31,755 nt of DNA from CBDUXT01 sp965371245. GTDB taxonomy: Bacteria; Planctomycetota; Phycisphaerae; UBA1845. The stretch is from the NCBI GenBank assembly GCA_965371245.1, contig CBDUXT010000072.1, positions 1 through 31,755 of the forward strand, written 5' to 3'. This document shows, in pieces, positions 1 to 8,278 of the stretch. Under the pieces are notes generated by a model. That model saw only the letters and a program-made list of their open reading frames with translations. It did not search any database and was not told the DNA's origin. A program made the translations under genes and the position numbers. Each line of letters begins with the position of its first letter. The stretch's first letter is position 1.

Positions 1-34
1 TCTCACGCCGGAGATCTTATACTCCGGCGGGAGA
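1..34. terminator. Hairpin with 8-bp perfect core stem at the window edge
   Basis: Bases 6-13 (CGCCGGAG) pair perfectly with 22-29 (CTCCGGCG) around an 8-nt loop. The stem extends outward through 1-4 and 31-34 (TCTC/GAGA) with one mismatch, giving about 13 pairs. No T-run follows on either strand, so this may be a Rho-independent-like terminator or simply a palindromic intergenic repeat. The gene it would serve lies outside the window. Confidence 0.4.
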
Positions 35-114
35 CAGCCTTTCATGGGATTACAATCGCTCGATTCACTGCGTTCGCCTTGATAGACGAATGAGGCTACG
101 GAGTGTTATGGGCG

Positions 115-202
115 CGTTGAACAAGTGTGGCACCGGCTTCCAGCACATGTGTTCGCACCGGCTGGAAGCCGGTGCCACACCGCGTTCAGGTGTTGTTCAA
201 CG
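115..202. repeat. Nested inverted repeat with perfect 20-bp arms
   Basis: Bases 125-144 (GTGTGGCACCGGCTTCCAGC) and 161-180 are perfect reverse complements around a 16-nt spacer. Arm 2 with its preceding bases is itself a palindrome (CACCGGCTGGAAGCCGGTG, 157-175), so the element looks like a palindromic unit that was duplicated and inverted. A second pair of arms, CGTTGAACAA (115-124) and TTGTTCAACG (193-202), encloses it. It sits just beyond the stop codon of the radical SAM gene and could act as its terminator. Similar GGCACCGGCTTCCAGCC-type palindromes are, from memory, common between genes in planctomycetes. Confidence 0.75.
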
Positions 203-211
203 AGTGACGGA

Positions 212-1786
212 TTACCCCTCGATTTTGGTCCGCAGGGCTGTGTTCAGCATGGGCGTCGAAGGCTTGCTCGCCGCGCCGGCGTTCCACTTTCCGAAGAAGC
301 TGCGGAACAGAATCCCGATGCGGAAGGCGTGGCGGCGCCAGTCGAAGTGGCCGCTCTTGAGCATGAAGAGCCCCTTCGAGATGATCCCGGCGCGAAGCAG
401 CCGCATCTTGGTCTTCTCGGTGATGCCCAACGACGTCAGGTCGATGCCGAGGTAGTCCTTGTTGCGGTTCCAGTTGTCCAGAACCTGGTCGGCCGACCGA
501 AAGCCGTGCCGTTCCACGATCTCCTGAAGCGGTGCGCCGGGCATGGGCGTGGCGATGGACCAGGTCATGTAACTCATGCGCCCGAGCAGGAACTGCTTCC
601 ACACCCACCAGAGCGAGTGGCGGATCTCCGCGGGCGTCTCATGCTTCAGCTCGTCGTCCTCCTCCCAAAGCTGGAACGCCATCATGAACACCAGGACGCG
701 CACCTTGTGCTTCTTGAGGAACTTCAGGCACCGCTCGGTCTGCGCCACGGTGATTTTCTTTTGGATGCCCTCGAGCACGCGATCGTTGGCGCTCTCGACG
801 CCGAGATGAACGAGCCACATGTTCATCCGCTTGAACAGCTCGGCCAGTTCGTCGTCGATCTTGTCGGCGCGCAGGTTCGACTGGAAGTAGAGATCCTTGT
901 GACCCAGGTCCGCGATCGCGCGGCACACGTCCTTGGCCCAGGGAAGCGTGACGTTGATCTCGTCCGAGACAATCTTGATTTCGCGTACGCCGAGGCTGTA
1001 CAGCCACTCGACTTCGCCGGCGATGTGTTCCGGCGAACGCATGCGTACCCACGGCTTGGCCGCTCGCCAAACGGGTAGCGAGCAGAACGTACACTTGTAC
1101 GGGCACCCGCGGCTGATCACGATGCAGCTCTGCTTGTTGGACTTGCAATAGTGCTGACCGACGAACTTGCTGAAGTCGATCCGGTCCCAGGCCATGTAGG
1201 GCAGGTCGTCGAGGTTTTCGACGCTGCGCGGGTTGGCTGTGCGTAGCGGACCGTCGGGCGTGCGTATCAGCAAGCCGGGAATGTTCGTGAAATCCCGCCC
1301 GCCGCGGATCATCTCGTTGACGATGTCGGACAGAGTCAGTTCGCCCTCGCCGATGCACACGAGGTCGGTCGCCGACTTGGTCAACACGCTCTCGGGGAGC
1401 GAGGTCGGGTGCGGCCCGCCGGCGATGATAAGCATCTCGGGAAAACGAGCCTTGAGCTGGTTGATGGTTTGGTAGGCGACGCGCTGGGTCAAGAAGGCAA
1501 AGCTGATGCCGTAGATCCGCGGTCGGTACTCTTGGATGAGACGGATGTGATCCTGGAGCGAGTGGAACTGATCGAGAAACAGTATGTCATCGTTGGTTAG
1601 CGGGGTTGCCTCACGAAGCTGCGAGATCAACTGAAGAAGGCCCAGGTTTGGGTAGGCCTTGTCGTAGTCGTCGTCCAAGGCAGGGGGGTCGGCCAAGAGA
1701 ACCTTGAACGGCTTGATCGGCTCCGCCGCCCGACGCGCCGGTGCGCGGGCTGGTGAGGGCGCGATGACGTTGAGGGCGACAGACAC
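212..1786 (-). CDS. B12-binding-domain radical SAM protein
   Basis: This is a cytosolic enzyme of about 524 residues with the two-domain plan of cobalamin-dependent radical SAM proteins (BchE/HpnP-like). The first part (about residues 25-165) resembles a Rossmann B12-binding domain and includes LIIAGGPHPTS. The radical SAM core follows, with CPYKCTFC giving the cluster cysteines at about 228, 232 and 235. The B12-domain part has no DxHxxG motif that I can find, so cobalamin may bind base-on or not at all. I chose a GTG start at 1786 because AGGAG lies 7 nt upstream and the conserved part begins soon after; an ATG at 1849 would add 21 Arg/Ala-rich residues without a clear ribosome site. A 227-bp gap separates it from the upstream gene, so it may have its own promoter. 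Substrate unknown; methylation or ring formation on a lipid or cofactor is typical of the family. Confidence 0.85.
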   Translation of the reverse strand: MSVALNVIAPSPARAPARRAAEPIKPFKVLLADPPALDDDYDKAYPNLGLLQLISQLREATPLTNDDILFLDQFHSLQDHIRLIQEYRPRIYGISFAFLTQRVAYQTINQLKARFPEMLIIAGGPHPTSLPESVLTKSATDLVCIGEGELTLSDIVNEMIRGGRDFTNIPGLLIRTPDGPLRTANPRSVENLDDLPYMAWDRIDFSKFVGQHYCKSNKQSCIVISRGCPYKCTFCSLPVWRAAKPWVRMRSPEHIAGEVEWLYSLGVREIKIVSDEINVTLPWAKDVCRAIADLGHKDLYFQSNLRADKIDDELAELFKRMNMWLVHLGVESANDRVLEGIQKKITVAQTERCLKFLKKHKVRVLVFMMAFQLWEEDDELKHETPAEIRHSLWWVWKQFLLGRMSYMTWSIATPMPGAPLQEIVERHGFRSADQVLDNWNRNKDYLGIDLTSLGITEKTKMRLLRAGIISKGLFMLKSGHFDWRRHAFRIGILFRSFFGKWNAGAASKPSTPMLNTALRTKIEG

Positions 1787-1899
1787 GTCGTTGCTCCTGA
1801 ACCGGGCGGCGGCATGTCGGCGCACGAGTCGCGCGGGAACGCCTCCCAAATCGGGCCTACTTGCCTATCGGACAGTGGTGCAGAGGTCTGAACTGACGG

Positions 1900-1974
1900 T
1901 CGGCTGTCTTTCCAAGCTGCGACCGTAAAGGAGCGATGGACTTGAAAAAGCGCCGACCTTCTCGGCAACGGCAC
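1900..1974 (-). repeat. Dispersed intergenic repeat, copy A
   Basis: Read on the minus strand, these 75 bases align without gaps to 22520-22594, with about three quarters of positions identical by manual count. The shared core (minus strand about 1936-1912) is also found as inverted pairs at 12658-12726 and 16836-16914. It lies in the 227-bp gap between the radical SAM gene and the gene that starts at 3993. No gene is seen in this gap. Confidence 0.65.
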
Positions 1975-2013
1975 CGGGCTCGCTTTTCGCCGGGCCGCCG
2001 CGCCCTGTGGCGG

Positions 2014-3993
2014 TCATTTCTTGAATCGCCTACCGCTGTCCACCTCGCCGCGTTTGATCTGGCCGGCGGTATCGACGGGAAGTTTGCGAAACTCGTCCAT
2101 ACCCGGGGGTTCGAGAAATGCCTTGAACCGGCTCCACGGAGGCTCCTGCCGGTTGCATATCTCGACGAAGTAGGGTAGCAGGCGATCGTAGGTCATTTTC
2201 TTCGGCCAGTCCGGCAGGTTCTCCCACAGCGTGACCTTGTAGAGAGGGCCGACCCGCGGATCCTTCACGTACACTTCGATCTCGTCGCGAACGATGATCG
2301 AGAACGGCTGGAGTTGCCGCCGTTCGTTGAAGTCGATACTCGTGGCCGCCTGCCACGTCTCGTGTGCGTTTTCGGCACGCACCAGATCGCGAAGTCCCTG
2401 CCGCTTTTGCCCCAGCGCGAGATGCTTGAGCGCCTGCTGCGAAAGTGAGCCGACGAAGGATCGCGCCGCCCGCCAGGTCTGTAGCTGGTCCCGGATGTCG
2501 CGCATGACGAACTCCTCGACCGTCGTGGTGTACGGCTCCTGGGGCCTACCGTCGGCGTGCGGGTTGTTGACCCGAAGCCAAACGTAGAACTTCTCGGCTA
2601 GCTCGAGGTTACGCGCTCCCCCTTCCAGGTAGAGAAGATGAATCCACCGGTGCATGTTCGACACAAACCCGGTTCGATAGATCGGACCCGGCGTGCCCTC
2701 GATGAACCGAGGATCGTCGCCGAACAGTTCCTTCCCCACCCGCAGGTAGGCTTCGTACAGGTAGGGGATGTAACGCGTGTCCGGTGCGAGATCCATGTAG
2801 GAAGAAAACGGGTCATCGAAGTTGGGCCAGAGCGTGACCCTGCCCTTGTCGATCATCGCCTGGACCGTGTGGAAGGCGTTGCGCGAGTTGTTGATCCGAT
2901 CGGTGCGACTCATGTTCTCGTGCCCACGAGTAACCTTCTCGCCGTAGGTCGACCAGTAGAGCGAATGCGCGTAGGGGTTCCGCCAGTCCAGCGGCCCGTA
3001 CTGCACCTCCATGATGTTCTGCATCCAGTCCAGGTCGAGTTTGTATGTGTCGCGCAGCACCTTGGACCGGACGGCCGCCAAAAGAAGATCGAGCGGCTCC
3101 GCCAGCTCGGGGTCGTTTACGAGTTCCAGCCGCCGCGTGGTCAACGGATCGAGCGTTAGTGCCTCTTCCGCCAGGGCGGCCGCGCGGATTTCGGGACGAA
3201 CGTGGCGTGCCACAAACGCCAGGAACTCCAGGTCGGGTGCGAATTTCAGCGCGTCCATCCGCGTCACCACGGCAGCCACGCGCGGATCGGCTTCGATCAA
3301 CGTGTTCAGCTCGCGCGGCGCATCGACGATCTTTCGAAACCAGGCGAAGTACTCCTCGTCGCCAAAAATGATCGGCGGCGCGCCGAGCACGCTTTCCATC
3401 TCGACGGCCAGGGCTCGTTTGTAGTTGAGGTGCTCGTCGTCCATGAAGTCGCCGATCTTGTGCCAAAAGATCCAGGCGAGTTCCTTGTAGAGGATGATGG
3501 AACGGGGGTTGTTGGGAATGCCGTGGTCACGGAGTAGCTCGATGCCGTTTCGCACCCACTTCCACCGCGCCTCGGGCGAGTATTGCATGACCGAGATGTT
3601 GTAGGCCATGTTCCACGCGGCGTTGGCCCACACGCTGGCGAACCGCGGGGCCAGCGAGCAGACGATCATGTGCAACTGAAGCGCCTCGTAGGTCTTGCCC
3701 TCTTCTTTCAGCCGTTCGGCGCGGATGGAGGCCCAGTCGATGGCGAGCGCCCGGAACGTTCCGAGCTTGCCGAGCAGGGCGAGATCGGGGGGAAGGCCCT
3801 TAACCGTGGTGGGATCAATGAGGAGCTGATGCTCCTTACGAATCTGGTTCATCGGGCGCACCAAGAAGCCCGCCGCCACGAAACACACCAGCGCCAGTGA
3901 CAGGGCCTTGGCCTGAATCCCCCATTCACGCCGCTCCGCGGACCGCCGGGCCGCGAGATGTTCAGGCAATTGATAGTCGAGAATGTCAGCCAT
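2014..3993 (-). CDS. Membrane-anchored protein of unknown function
   Basis: I do not recognise this 659-residue protein. A hydrophilic N-terminus of about 28 residues is followed by one hydrophobic helix (29-46, LSLALVCFVAAGFLV) and a long, mostly helical, Trp/Arg-rich remainder. With few Arg/Lys after the helix, the bulk could be outside the cytoplasm, but topology is uncertain. Residues 98-132 (EGKTYEALQLHMIVCSLAPR and on) resemble a TPR unit, as in proteins that hold complexes together. The start lies 15 nt after the stop of the ABC permease gene, so the two are almost certainly co-transcribed and this protein is probably an accessory of that transporter. The family seems large and conserved in layout, but no catalytic motif is visible. 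Confidence 0.8.
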   Translation of the reverse strand: MADILDYQLPEHLAARRSAERREWGIQAKALSLALVCFVAAGFLVRPMNQIRKEHQLLIDPTTVKGLPPDLALLGKLGTFRALAIDWASIRAERLKEEGKTYEALQLHMIVCSLAPRFASVWANAAWNMAYNISVMQYSPEARWKWVRNGIELLRDHGIPNNPRSIILYKELAWIFWHKIGDFMDDEHLNYKRALAVEMESVLGAPPIIFGDEEYFAWFRKIVDAPRELNTLIEADPRVAAVVTRMDALKFAPDLEFLAFVARHVRPEIRAAALAEEALTLDPLTTRRLELVNDPELAEPLDLLLAAVRSKVLRDTYKLDLDWMQNIMEVQYGPLDWRNPYAHSLYWSTYGEKVTRGHENMSRTDRINNSRNAFHTVQAMIDKGRVTLWPNFDDPFSSYMDLAPDTRYIPYLYEAYLRVGKELFGDDPRFIEGTPGPIYRTGFVSNMHRWIHLLYLEGGARNLELAEKFYVWLRVNNPHADGRPQEPYTTTVEEFVMRDIRDQLQTWRAARSFVGSLSQQALKHLALGQKRQGLRDLVRAENAHETWQAATSIDFNERRQLQPFSIIVRDEIEVYVKDPRVGPLYKVTLWENLPDWPKKMTYDRLLPYFVEICNRQEPPWSRFKAFLEPPGMDEFRKLPVDTAGQIKRGEVDSGRRFKK

Positions 3994-4008
3994 GATGTGC
4001 CACCGGTC

Positions 4009-5415
4009 CTACACTGAAATCTCCGCCACCTCGCGCCGATGGAACAGCAGGATCGCCAGGCCAAGAATGACCCCGGTCTTCACCATCACCAACCAAACCA
4101 CGCCGCGCAGCACCCACACCAGGCTGACGTTGCGACCGTTGACGAAATCCTCGACGGCGTCGTAGGCGGCGAAGTCGGGGACGATCCAGTAGACCCCGAC
4201 CATCAGGTATCCTATCGCGTGCGTCGCGAATTCCGTAAACGAGGAAAACATTTGGGCGTAGTCGTCGGAGGCGAAGTCCAATGCCTCGGCCAGGAACCCA
4301 CGGACGCCGGCCAAGACATACATCGTCAACGATCCCAAACACGCCACCGGGAACGAGAAAACCGTGGTCATCAACGTGGCGACGGCCGCCAGGAACATCA
4401 GCTTGCACATCATCAGCGTCAACAGGCGGATGAAGTTCCCGGTGAACGAGCCGACGATGAACAACACCTCCACTTCGTTCGCCCGGTTGAACTCGATGAT
4501 GTTCGGCTCCTGCCGTTCGCCTTCGTAGGGGTTGCGGTTCTGGAACTCGACGGTCAGCGTGTTGTCGTCGGCGACGGCCGAGGCGGGAAAAGCCACCGTA
4601 TGGAAACGCGAGACCACGTGACGGACCGGGACGATCGTCTGCCGCGCGCCCTTCAGCGTATCCCCGACGATCCACAGCGCTCGGAAAATCTCGTCCGGCG
4701 CGGGGCGCGTTACATCCGTCTTGTAACGAATTTGCACCTCTTGGCCGGCTGAGCGATCGACCAGCACGTTTTCGAACTCGAACACGCGGCGTTCGTACGG
4801 TGGCACAAACCGCCATCGCTGCTCGTGTTTCATCGCCAGGTCCGCCTTGATGGTCTCCGGATCGAAATCAAACACGTTGTCGTAGCGACCCTCTTCGAGA
4901 TTGCGCTGGAACTCGCGCTCCGCGGGCTGGCGGAAATCGGGGAGCTTGCAGCGCAGCGCATGGCGGGCCACCAACACCTCGTTTTCCAACGAGTCCGCGT
5001 CGTAGATGTCGTCGATCGGTGGGTGCGTGTCCCGGATGTAATGCACCATCCCGTACGTCGCCGCGCCGGAAGCAAGCAGAAAAGCCGCATTCATCAGCGT
5101 GACACCCAGCCATTTCCCCAGCACGTATTCCCATCGCGCCACCGGCTTGGCCATCAACATGAGGATCTGCCGGTTGACGAACTCGTCGGCCATGGAGCGA
5201 GACATGAAGATCGTGAGCAAGCTCAGCACCACGCTGGTCGCGGTCAACGCGTACTGCATGAAGCTCTGCACCGCGCCGGTCAAGGAGCTGTCACCCGCCA
5301 CGGAGAACGGAAGCCCCAGAACGACCATGGCTAGCAGTGCCAGGAAGACCAGGGCGATCTTCATGCGAACGCCTTCGGCGATCGTGTGCCGTGCGATGGC
5401 CCAGGTTATGCTCAC
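4009..5415 (-). CDS. ABC-2 type transporter permease with a large insertion
   Basis: This is a 468-residue membrane subunit of an ABC-2 type transporter. Helices are predicted at about 18-37, 54-71, 103-125, 331-350, 351-371 and 432-457. The sequence KPVARWEYVLGKWLG (90-104) after the second helix matches the KP-x-R-x(3)-VLGK motif found in this permease class. Between helices 3 and 4 lie about 205 residues (126-330) that are polar and beta-rich and probably form an extracytoplasmic domain, which is unusual for the class. The ATPase gene is upstream on the same strand (5648-6862) with a 232-bp gap; the downstream gene begins 15 nt after this stop. A paralogue with the same motif at the same residues is encoded at 11579-12556. 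The cargo is unknown. Confidence 0.85.
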   Translation of the reverse strand: MSITWAIARHTIAEGVRMKIALVFLALLAMVVLGLPFSVAGDSSLTGAVQSFMQYALTATSVVLSLLTIFMSRSMADEFVNRQILMLMAKPVARWEYVLGKWLGVTLMNAAFLLASGAATYGMVHYIRDTHPPIDDIYDADSLENEVLVARHALRCKLPDFRQPAEREFQRNLEEGRYDNVFDFDPETIKADLAMKHEQRWRFVPPYERRVFEFENVLVDRSAGQEVQIRYKTDVTRPAPDEIFRALWIVGDTLKGARQTIVPVRHVVSRFHTVAFPASAVADDNTLTVEFQNRNPYEGERQEPNIIEFNRANEVEVLFIVGSFTGNFIRLLTLMMCKLMFLAAVATLMTTVFSFPVACLGSLTMYVLAGVRGFLAEALDFASDDYAQMFSSFTEFATHAIGYLMVGVYWIVPDFAAYDAVEDFVNGRNVSLVWVLRGVVWLVMVKTGVILGLAILLFHRREVAEISV

Positions 5416-5449
5416 TCGTTGCTGTCCGCCTTATCGTTTGTTCACGACA

Positions 5450-5467
5450 CGTTGGTACGTACCAACG
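5450..5467. promoter_or_regulatory. Perfect 18-bp palindrome upstream of the ABC permease gene
   Basis: CGTTGGTAC followed by GTACCAACG is a perfect palindrome with no spacer, centred about 43 bp before the permease start codon. Its inner ten bases GGTACGTACC recur at 11414-11423, about 50 bp before the start of the SPFH block. Gapless symmetry suits a dimeric repressor site better than a hairpin terminator. The rest of the 5416-5647 gap shows no convincing gene. Confidence 0.45.
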
Positions 5468-5647
5468 CCGCGACTGTCAGAGCCGGGTCTCGCCCGATGC
5501 CGGCGCGTGGCGCGCCCAAGCCGGAGGCGCGGGCATGCGTCAGTCCGCCCAGCACATAGTCGCGCTGCGCTTGGCAGTGCCACCCAACGACCGGAGCCGC
5601 GAAAAGTCCAGCCACCTTTCCGGTCACGGCACCAGGTGAATCGAACG

Positions 5648-6862
5648 CTATTCGTCGCTTGCTCCGTGCGTTCGTCCCAGCAGATCCTCAATCACGTCGG
5701 CGTCCGCGTCGGGAACGGCGCGAGACTGATCCGATTCCGGCGCCTTGGCTTTGAGCACGGGCTCCTCGACGGCGGGCGTGTCCAGCCCGCTCGGGCGCTC
5801 TACGCTGCCCGTCAGCGCCGCCACCACGTCGCTGGTCGGCTGTTCAACGGGCTCCGGTGGCAAGGGCGCCTCGGTCGCCTGCGTAGGTTCGGACGCGGCC
5901 GACACAAGCGAATCGACGACGGTCTCCGGCGTTTGCGCGGGCTGTTGAAGAAAACCGGGCATCGCCCCGCCCGCTCGCGCGCCGGAGGTATTGATGTTGG
6001 CCGCCTGCGCTTCCTCGACCACGCGAAGGAAGAAATCCTCCAGTTTCACGCGTGGATTCGATGCGTTGATGATGTCCTTGCCTTCCAATCGCTGGATCAG
6101 GTCACGAACCTGGCAGACCGTGTCGTCGGACAAAGACGGCGCCATGATCTGCGTCACGTCGGTCTTGCGCAGCAACTCGCTGATGTCGCCGGCCGCCCGC
6201 TGTTGACCGCCATACAGGATCGTCACCCGATCACAGACGTCCTCGACGTCGGACAGGATGTGGCTCGACAGAAGGATCGTCTTGCCCTTGCGACCCAGCT
6301 CCCGAATCACGTCCTTGATCTGCCTGGCCCCGATGGGGTCCAAGCCGGAGGTGGGCTCGTCAAGGATCAAGAACTCCGGATCGTTGATCAGCGCCTGGGC
6401 GAGTCCGATCCGCCGGGCCATGCCCTTGCTGTATTCGCCGACACGTCGCTTGGACTCGTGTCGAAGACCGACCATGTCGAGAAGGCGGTCGGTTCGCTCC
6501 CGCCGAACGCGCCGTGGCAGTCTAAAAAGCCGTCCGTAGTAGTCCAACGTCTCGTGCGCGTAGAGGAACCGGTAGAGATAGGACTCCTCGGGAAGAAACC
6601 CGATACGTGCCTTGACGGATACGTCCGTCGGCGGCCTGCCGAACAGCGAGATGCGCCCGCGGGTGGGGTACAAGAGCCCCAGCAGCATCTTGATGGTCGT
6701 CGTCTTCCCCGACCCGTTGGGACCGAGGAGCCCGAACACTTCGCCGGGGCGAATGTCCAGGTTGAGATCCTTGACCGCCTCGACGCGAGGCCGGCGCCAA
6801 AAATCCTGGAAGGTCTTGCACAGGCCCACGGTTTGAACCACGGGTAGCGTCTGATCGATCAT
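5648..6862 (-). CDS. ABC-2 type transporter ATP-binding protein with C-terminal extension
   Basis: This 404-residue protein is the ATPase of an ABC exporter. Walker A is GPNGSGKT (47-54). The Q-loop region reads GFLPEES (88-94), as in the DrrA/CcmA-like branch. The signature is YSKGM (144-148), Walker B is FLILDEP (164-170), the D-loop SGLD (172-175) and the switch His is H201. The ABC domain ends near 225. Residues 226-300 may be the usual regulatory domain. Residues 310-404 are a low-complexity tail rich in Ala, Pro, Glu and Thr that is not typical. It likely drives the permease at 4009-5415 and perhaps also the divergent paralogue at 11579-12556, which has no ATPase of its own here. The gene follows the SPFH genes after 126 bp, in which no clear promoter was found. 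Confidence 0.9.
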   Translation of the reverse strand: MIDQTLPVVQTVGLCKTFQDFWRRPRVEAVKDLNLDIRPGEVFGLLGPNGSGKTTTIKMLLGLLYPTRGRISLFGRPPTDVSVKARIGFLPEESYLYRFLYAHETLDYYGRLFRLPRRVRRERTDRLLDMVGLRHESKRRVGEYSKGMARRIGLAQALINDPEFLILDEPTSGLDPIGARQIKDVIRELGRKGKTILLSSHILSDVEDVCDRVTILYGGQQRAAGDISELLRKTDVTQIMAPSLSDDTVCQVRDLIQRLEGKDIINASNPRVKLEDFFLRVVEEAQAANINTSGARAGGAMPGFLQQPAQTPETVVDSLVSAASEPTQATEAPLPPEPVEQPTSDVVAALTGSVERPSGLDTPAVEEPVLKAKAPESDQSRAVPDADADVIEDLLGRTHGASDE

Positions 6863-6988
6863 GGAAACGAGTCACCTTACCGCCGGTCGGCTTCGCTTGT
6901 AGCGTGCTGACATTTTCTGTATCACTCTTTCGAGTCCATCTCCTGGAAGACGCCCGGAGTCCGCCGGTAGAAAAAAATCGAGCTGGCT

Positions 6989-8278
6989 CTAATCGAAGGC
7001 CGGCCCCACGGGAACAAGATGCTCGGGGATGAGCTGCCCGGGGTCGAACGTTGCACCTTGCAGAGTCTGGATACGGTCGATCCGCCTTTGCTGCGGGTCC
7101 AGCGGAATTCGAAGGACAAACCTTTCCAGACCGGCGGGACGATAGATTTTCTTGACGCCGGGGCTCGAAAGGATGGCCAGTTTCGTCTCCTCCCACAACC
7201 GGTTGATGAGCGTCGATGGGTTGCGCTTGTACTCCGGCAGGAGCATCCGGTACCGGTCGATGTCGGCGTTCATCTGCTGGACGACCTGTGCCTGGTAGGC
7301 GCCGGCCTCACGGATCCGTCGGCCCGCCTCACCTTCCACGCGGGTCTCAAGCATCTCGTCCAGTTCAACGCGAAGCTTGGCCAACGCGTCCGGGTCGTCG
7401 GCGGCTCGATCGACGGCCTGTAGCAGCGTCCGCAGTGCCGGGTGCACGGCACCCGCGGCCTCGCTGAGGAGTTCCGTCGCCTCTCGTTCCGCCTGGCGGC
7501 GCTTCTGCTCTTTGTTGGCGGCGGCGCGTTGGGTCTCATCGAAGGCCCGGCGAACCTGAAGCGGAGGCGTTGGCTCATGCATCTGAATCTGCGTGACCTG
7601 TACGCCGCTGTGCAAGCCGGTCAGGCGCAGATTGATTCGCCGCTTCATCTCGCGGCGTACGTCCTCGGTCTTGGTACGGATGAGTTCCTCGGCCTTGAAC
7701 TCGGTCGCCACCTCGATGCCCACGGTTTCGACCAGCGTCTTGATCAGCGTCTCCGCGGCCTCGGTTCCGTCCCCGTAGATGCCCTTCACGAAGGCGGCCA
7801 CATCATCGAACTTATAGGTGACCTTCCATTGAACGTGAACCAGGCCGGCGTCGGCGGTCAGCAAGGCCCCGTCCAGCGTTGGGTTGAGCGGCTGAGTGGG
7901 GCCACGGAAAATCATGGCCAACTCTTGACCGATCTCGTTTTCAGACCGGTGGAAGGTGTGGCTGTCGATCAGCATTTCGTTGCTGCGCTTCGTCGGCAGG
8001 GGAACGACTTCGTCGATGGGGAACGGGAACGCCCACACCAGCCCCGCCTCGTAGACCGTGGGACGCAACTCGCCCATGCGAAGCACGATCGCCTGTTCGT
8101 GGTTTTCAATGGTGCGAACATTGGAGAAGAGGTAGAGCACCACGAGAAACGCCATCAAAGCCTTCAACACAACGAAGCTGGCGCGAAGCGCCTCGGACAG
8201 CGACTGGTTCGCCGCATCCATCGGCGTTGCGACCGGGTCGGAATCGCCGGGATCGAGTTGATCTTGTTTGTCTGTCAT
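6989..8278 (-). CDS. hflK: SPFH/band-7 protein, HflK-like
   Basis: This 429-residue protein belongs to the SPFH (stomatin/prohibitin/flotillin/HflK-C) family. A polar Asp/Gln-rich N-terminus of about 32 residues is followed by one transmembrane helix (33-51) and then the band-7 domain (from about 52; VRTIENHEQAIVLRMGELRP is the usual opening). The later part is a long helical region (about 245-330) rich in Arg, Glu and Ala, likely a coiled coil, and a C-terminal part (PGVKKIYRP) like that of HflK. In other bacteria HflK and HflC form a cage around the FtsH protease and curb its action. The gene starts at the last base of the upstream hflC-like stop (TAATG), so translation is coupled. The hflK symbol rests on architecture and gene order, so it is a likely but not exclusive assignment. 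Confidence 0.8.
   Translation of the reverse strand: MTDKQDQLDPGDSDPVATPMDAANQSLSEALRASFVVLKALMAFLVVLYLFSNVRTIENHEQAIVLRMGELRPTVYEAGLVWAFPFPIDEVVPLPTKRSNEMLIDSHTFHRSENEIGQELAMIFRGPTQPLNPTLDGALLTADAGLVHVQWKVTYKFDDVAAFVKGIYGDGTEAAETLIKTLVETVGIEVATEFKAEELIRTKTEDVRREMKRRINLRLTGLHSGVQVTQIQMHEPTPPLQVRRAFDETQRAAANKEQKRRQAEREATELLSEAAGAVHPALRTLLQAVDRAADDPDALAKLRVELDEMLETRVEGEAGRRIREAGAYQAQVVQQMNADIDRYRMLLPEYKRNPSTLINRLWEETKLAILSSPGVKKIYRPAGLERFVLRIPLDPQQRRIDRIQTLQGATFDPGQLIPEHLVPVGPAFD

Noticed and set aside
125..1078. Long open frame on the plus strand, antisense to the radical SAM gene
   Set aside because: It is a mirror of GC-rich codons; no ribosome site and no family features, whereas the minus-strand frame has clear motifs.
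6970..6991. Run of seven T on the minus strand after the hflK-like gene as a terminator
   Set aside because: The adjoining stem GAGC/GCTC has a two-base loop, too small for a real hairpin; only weak termination is possible.
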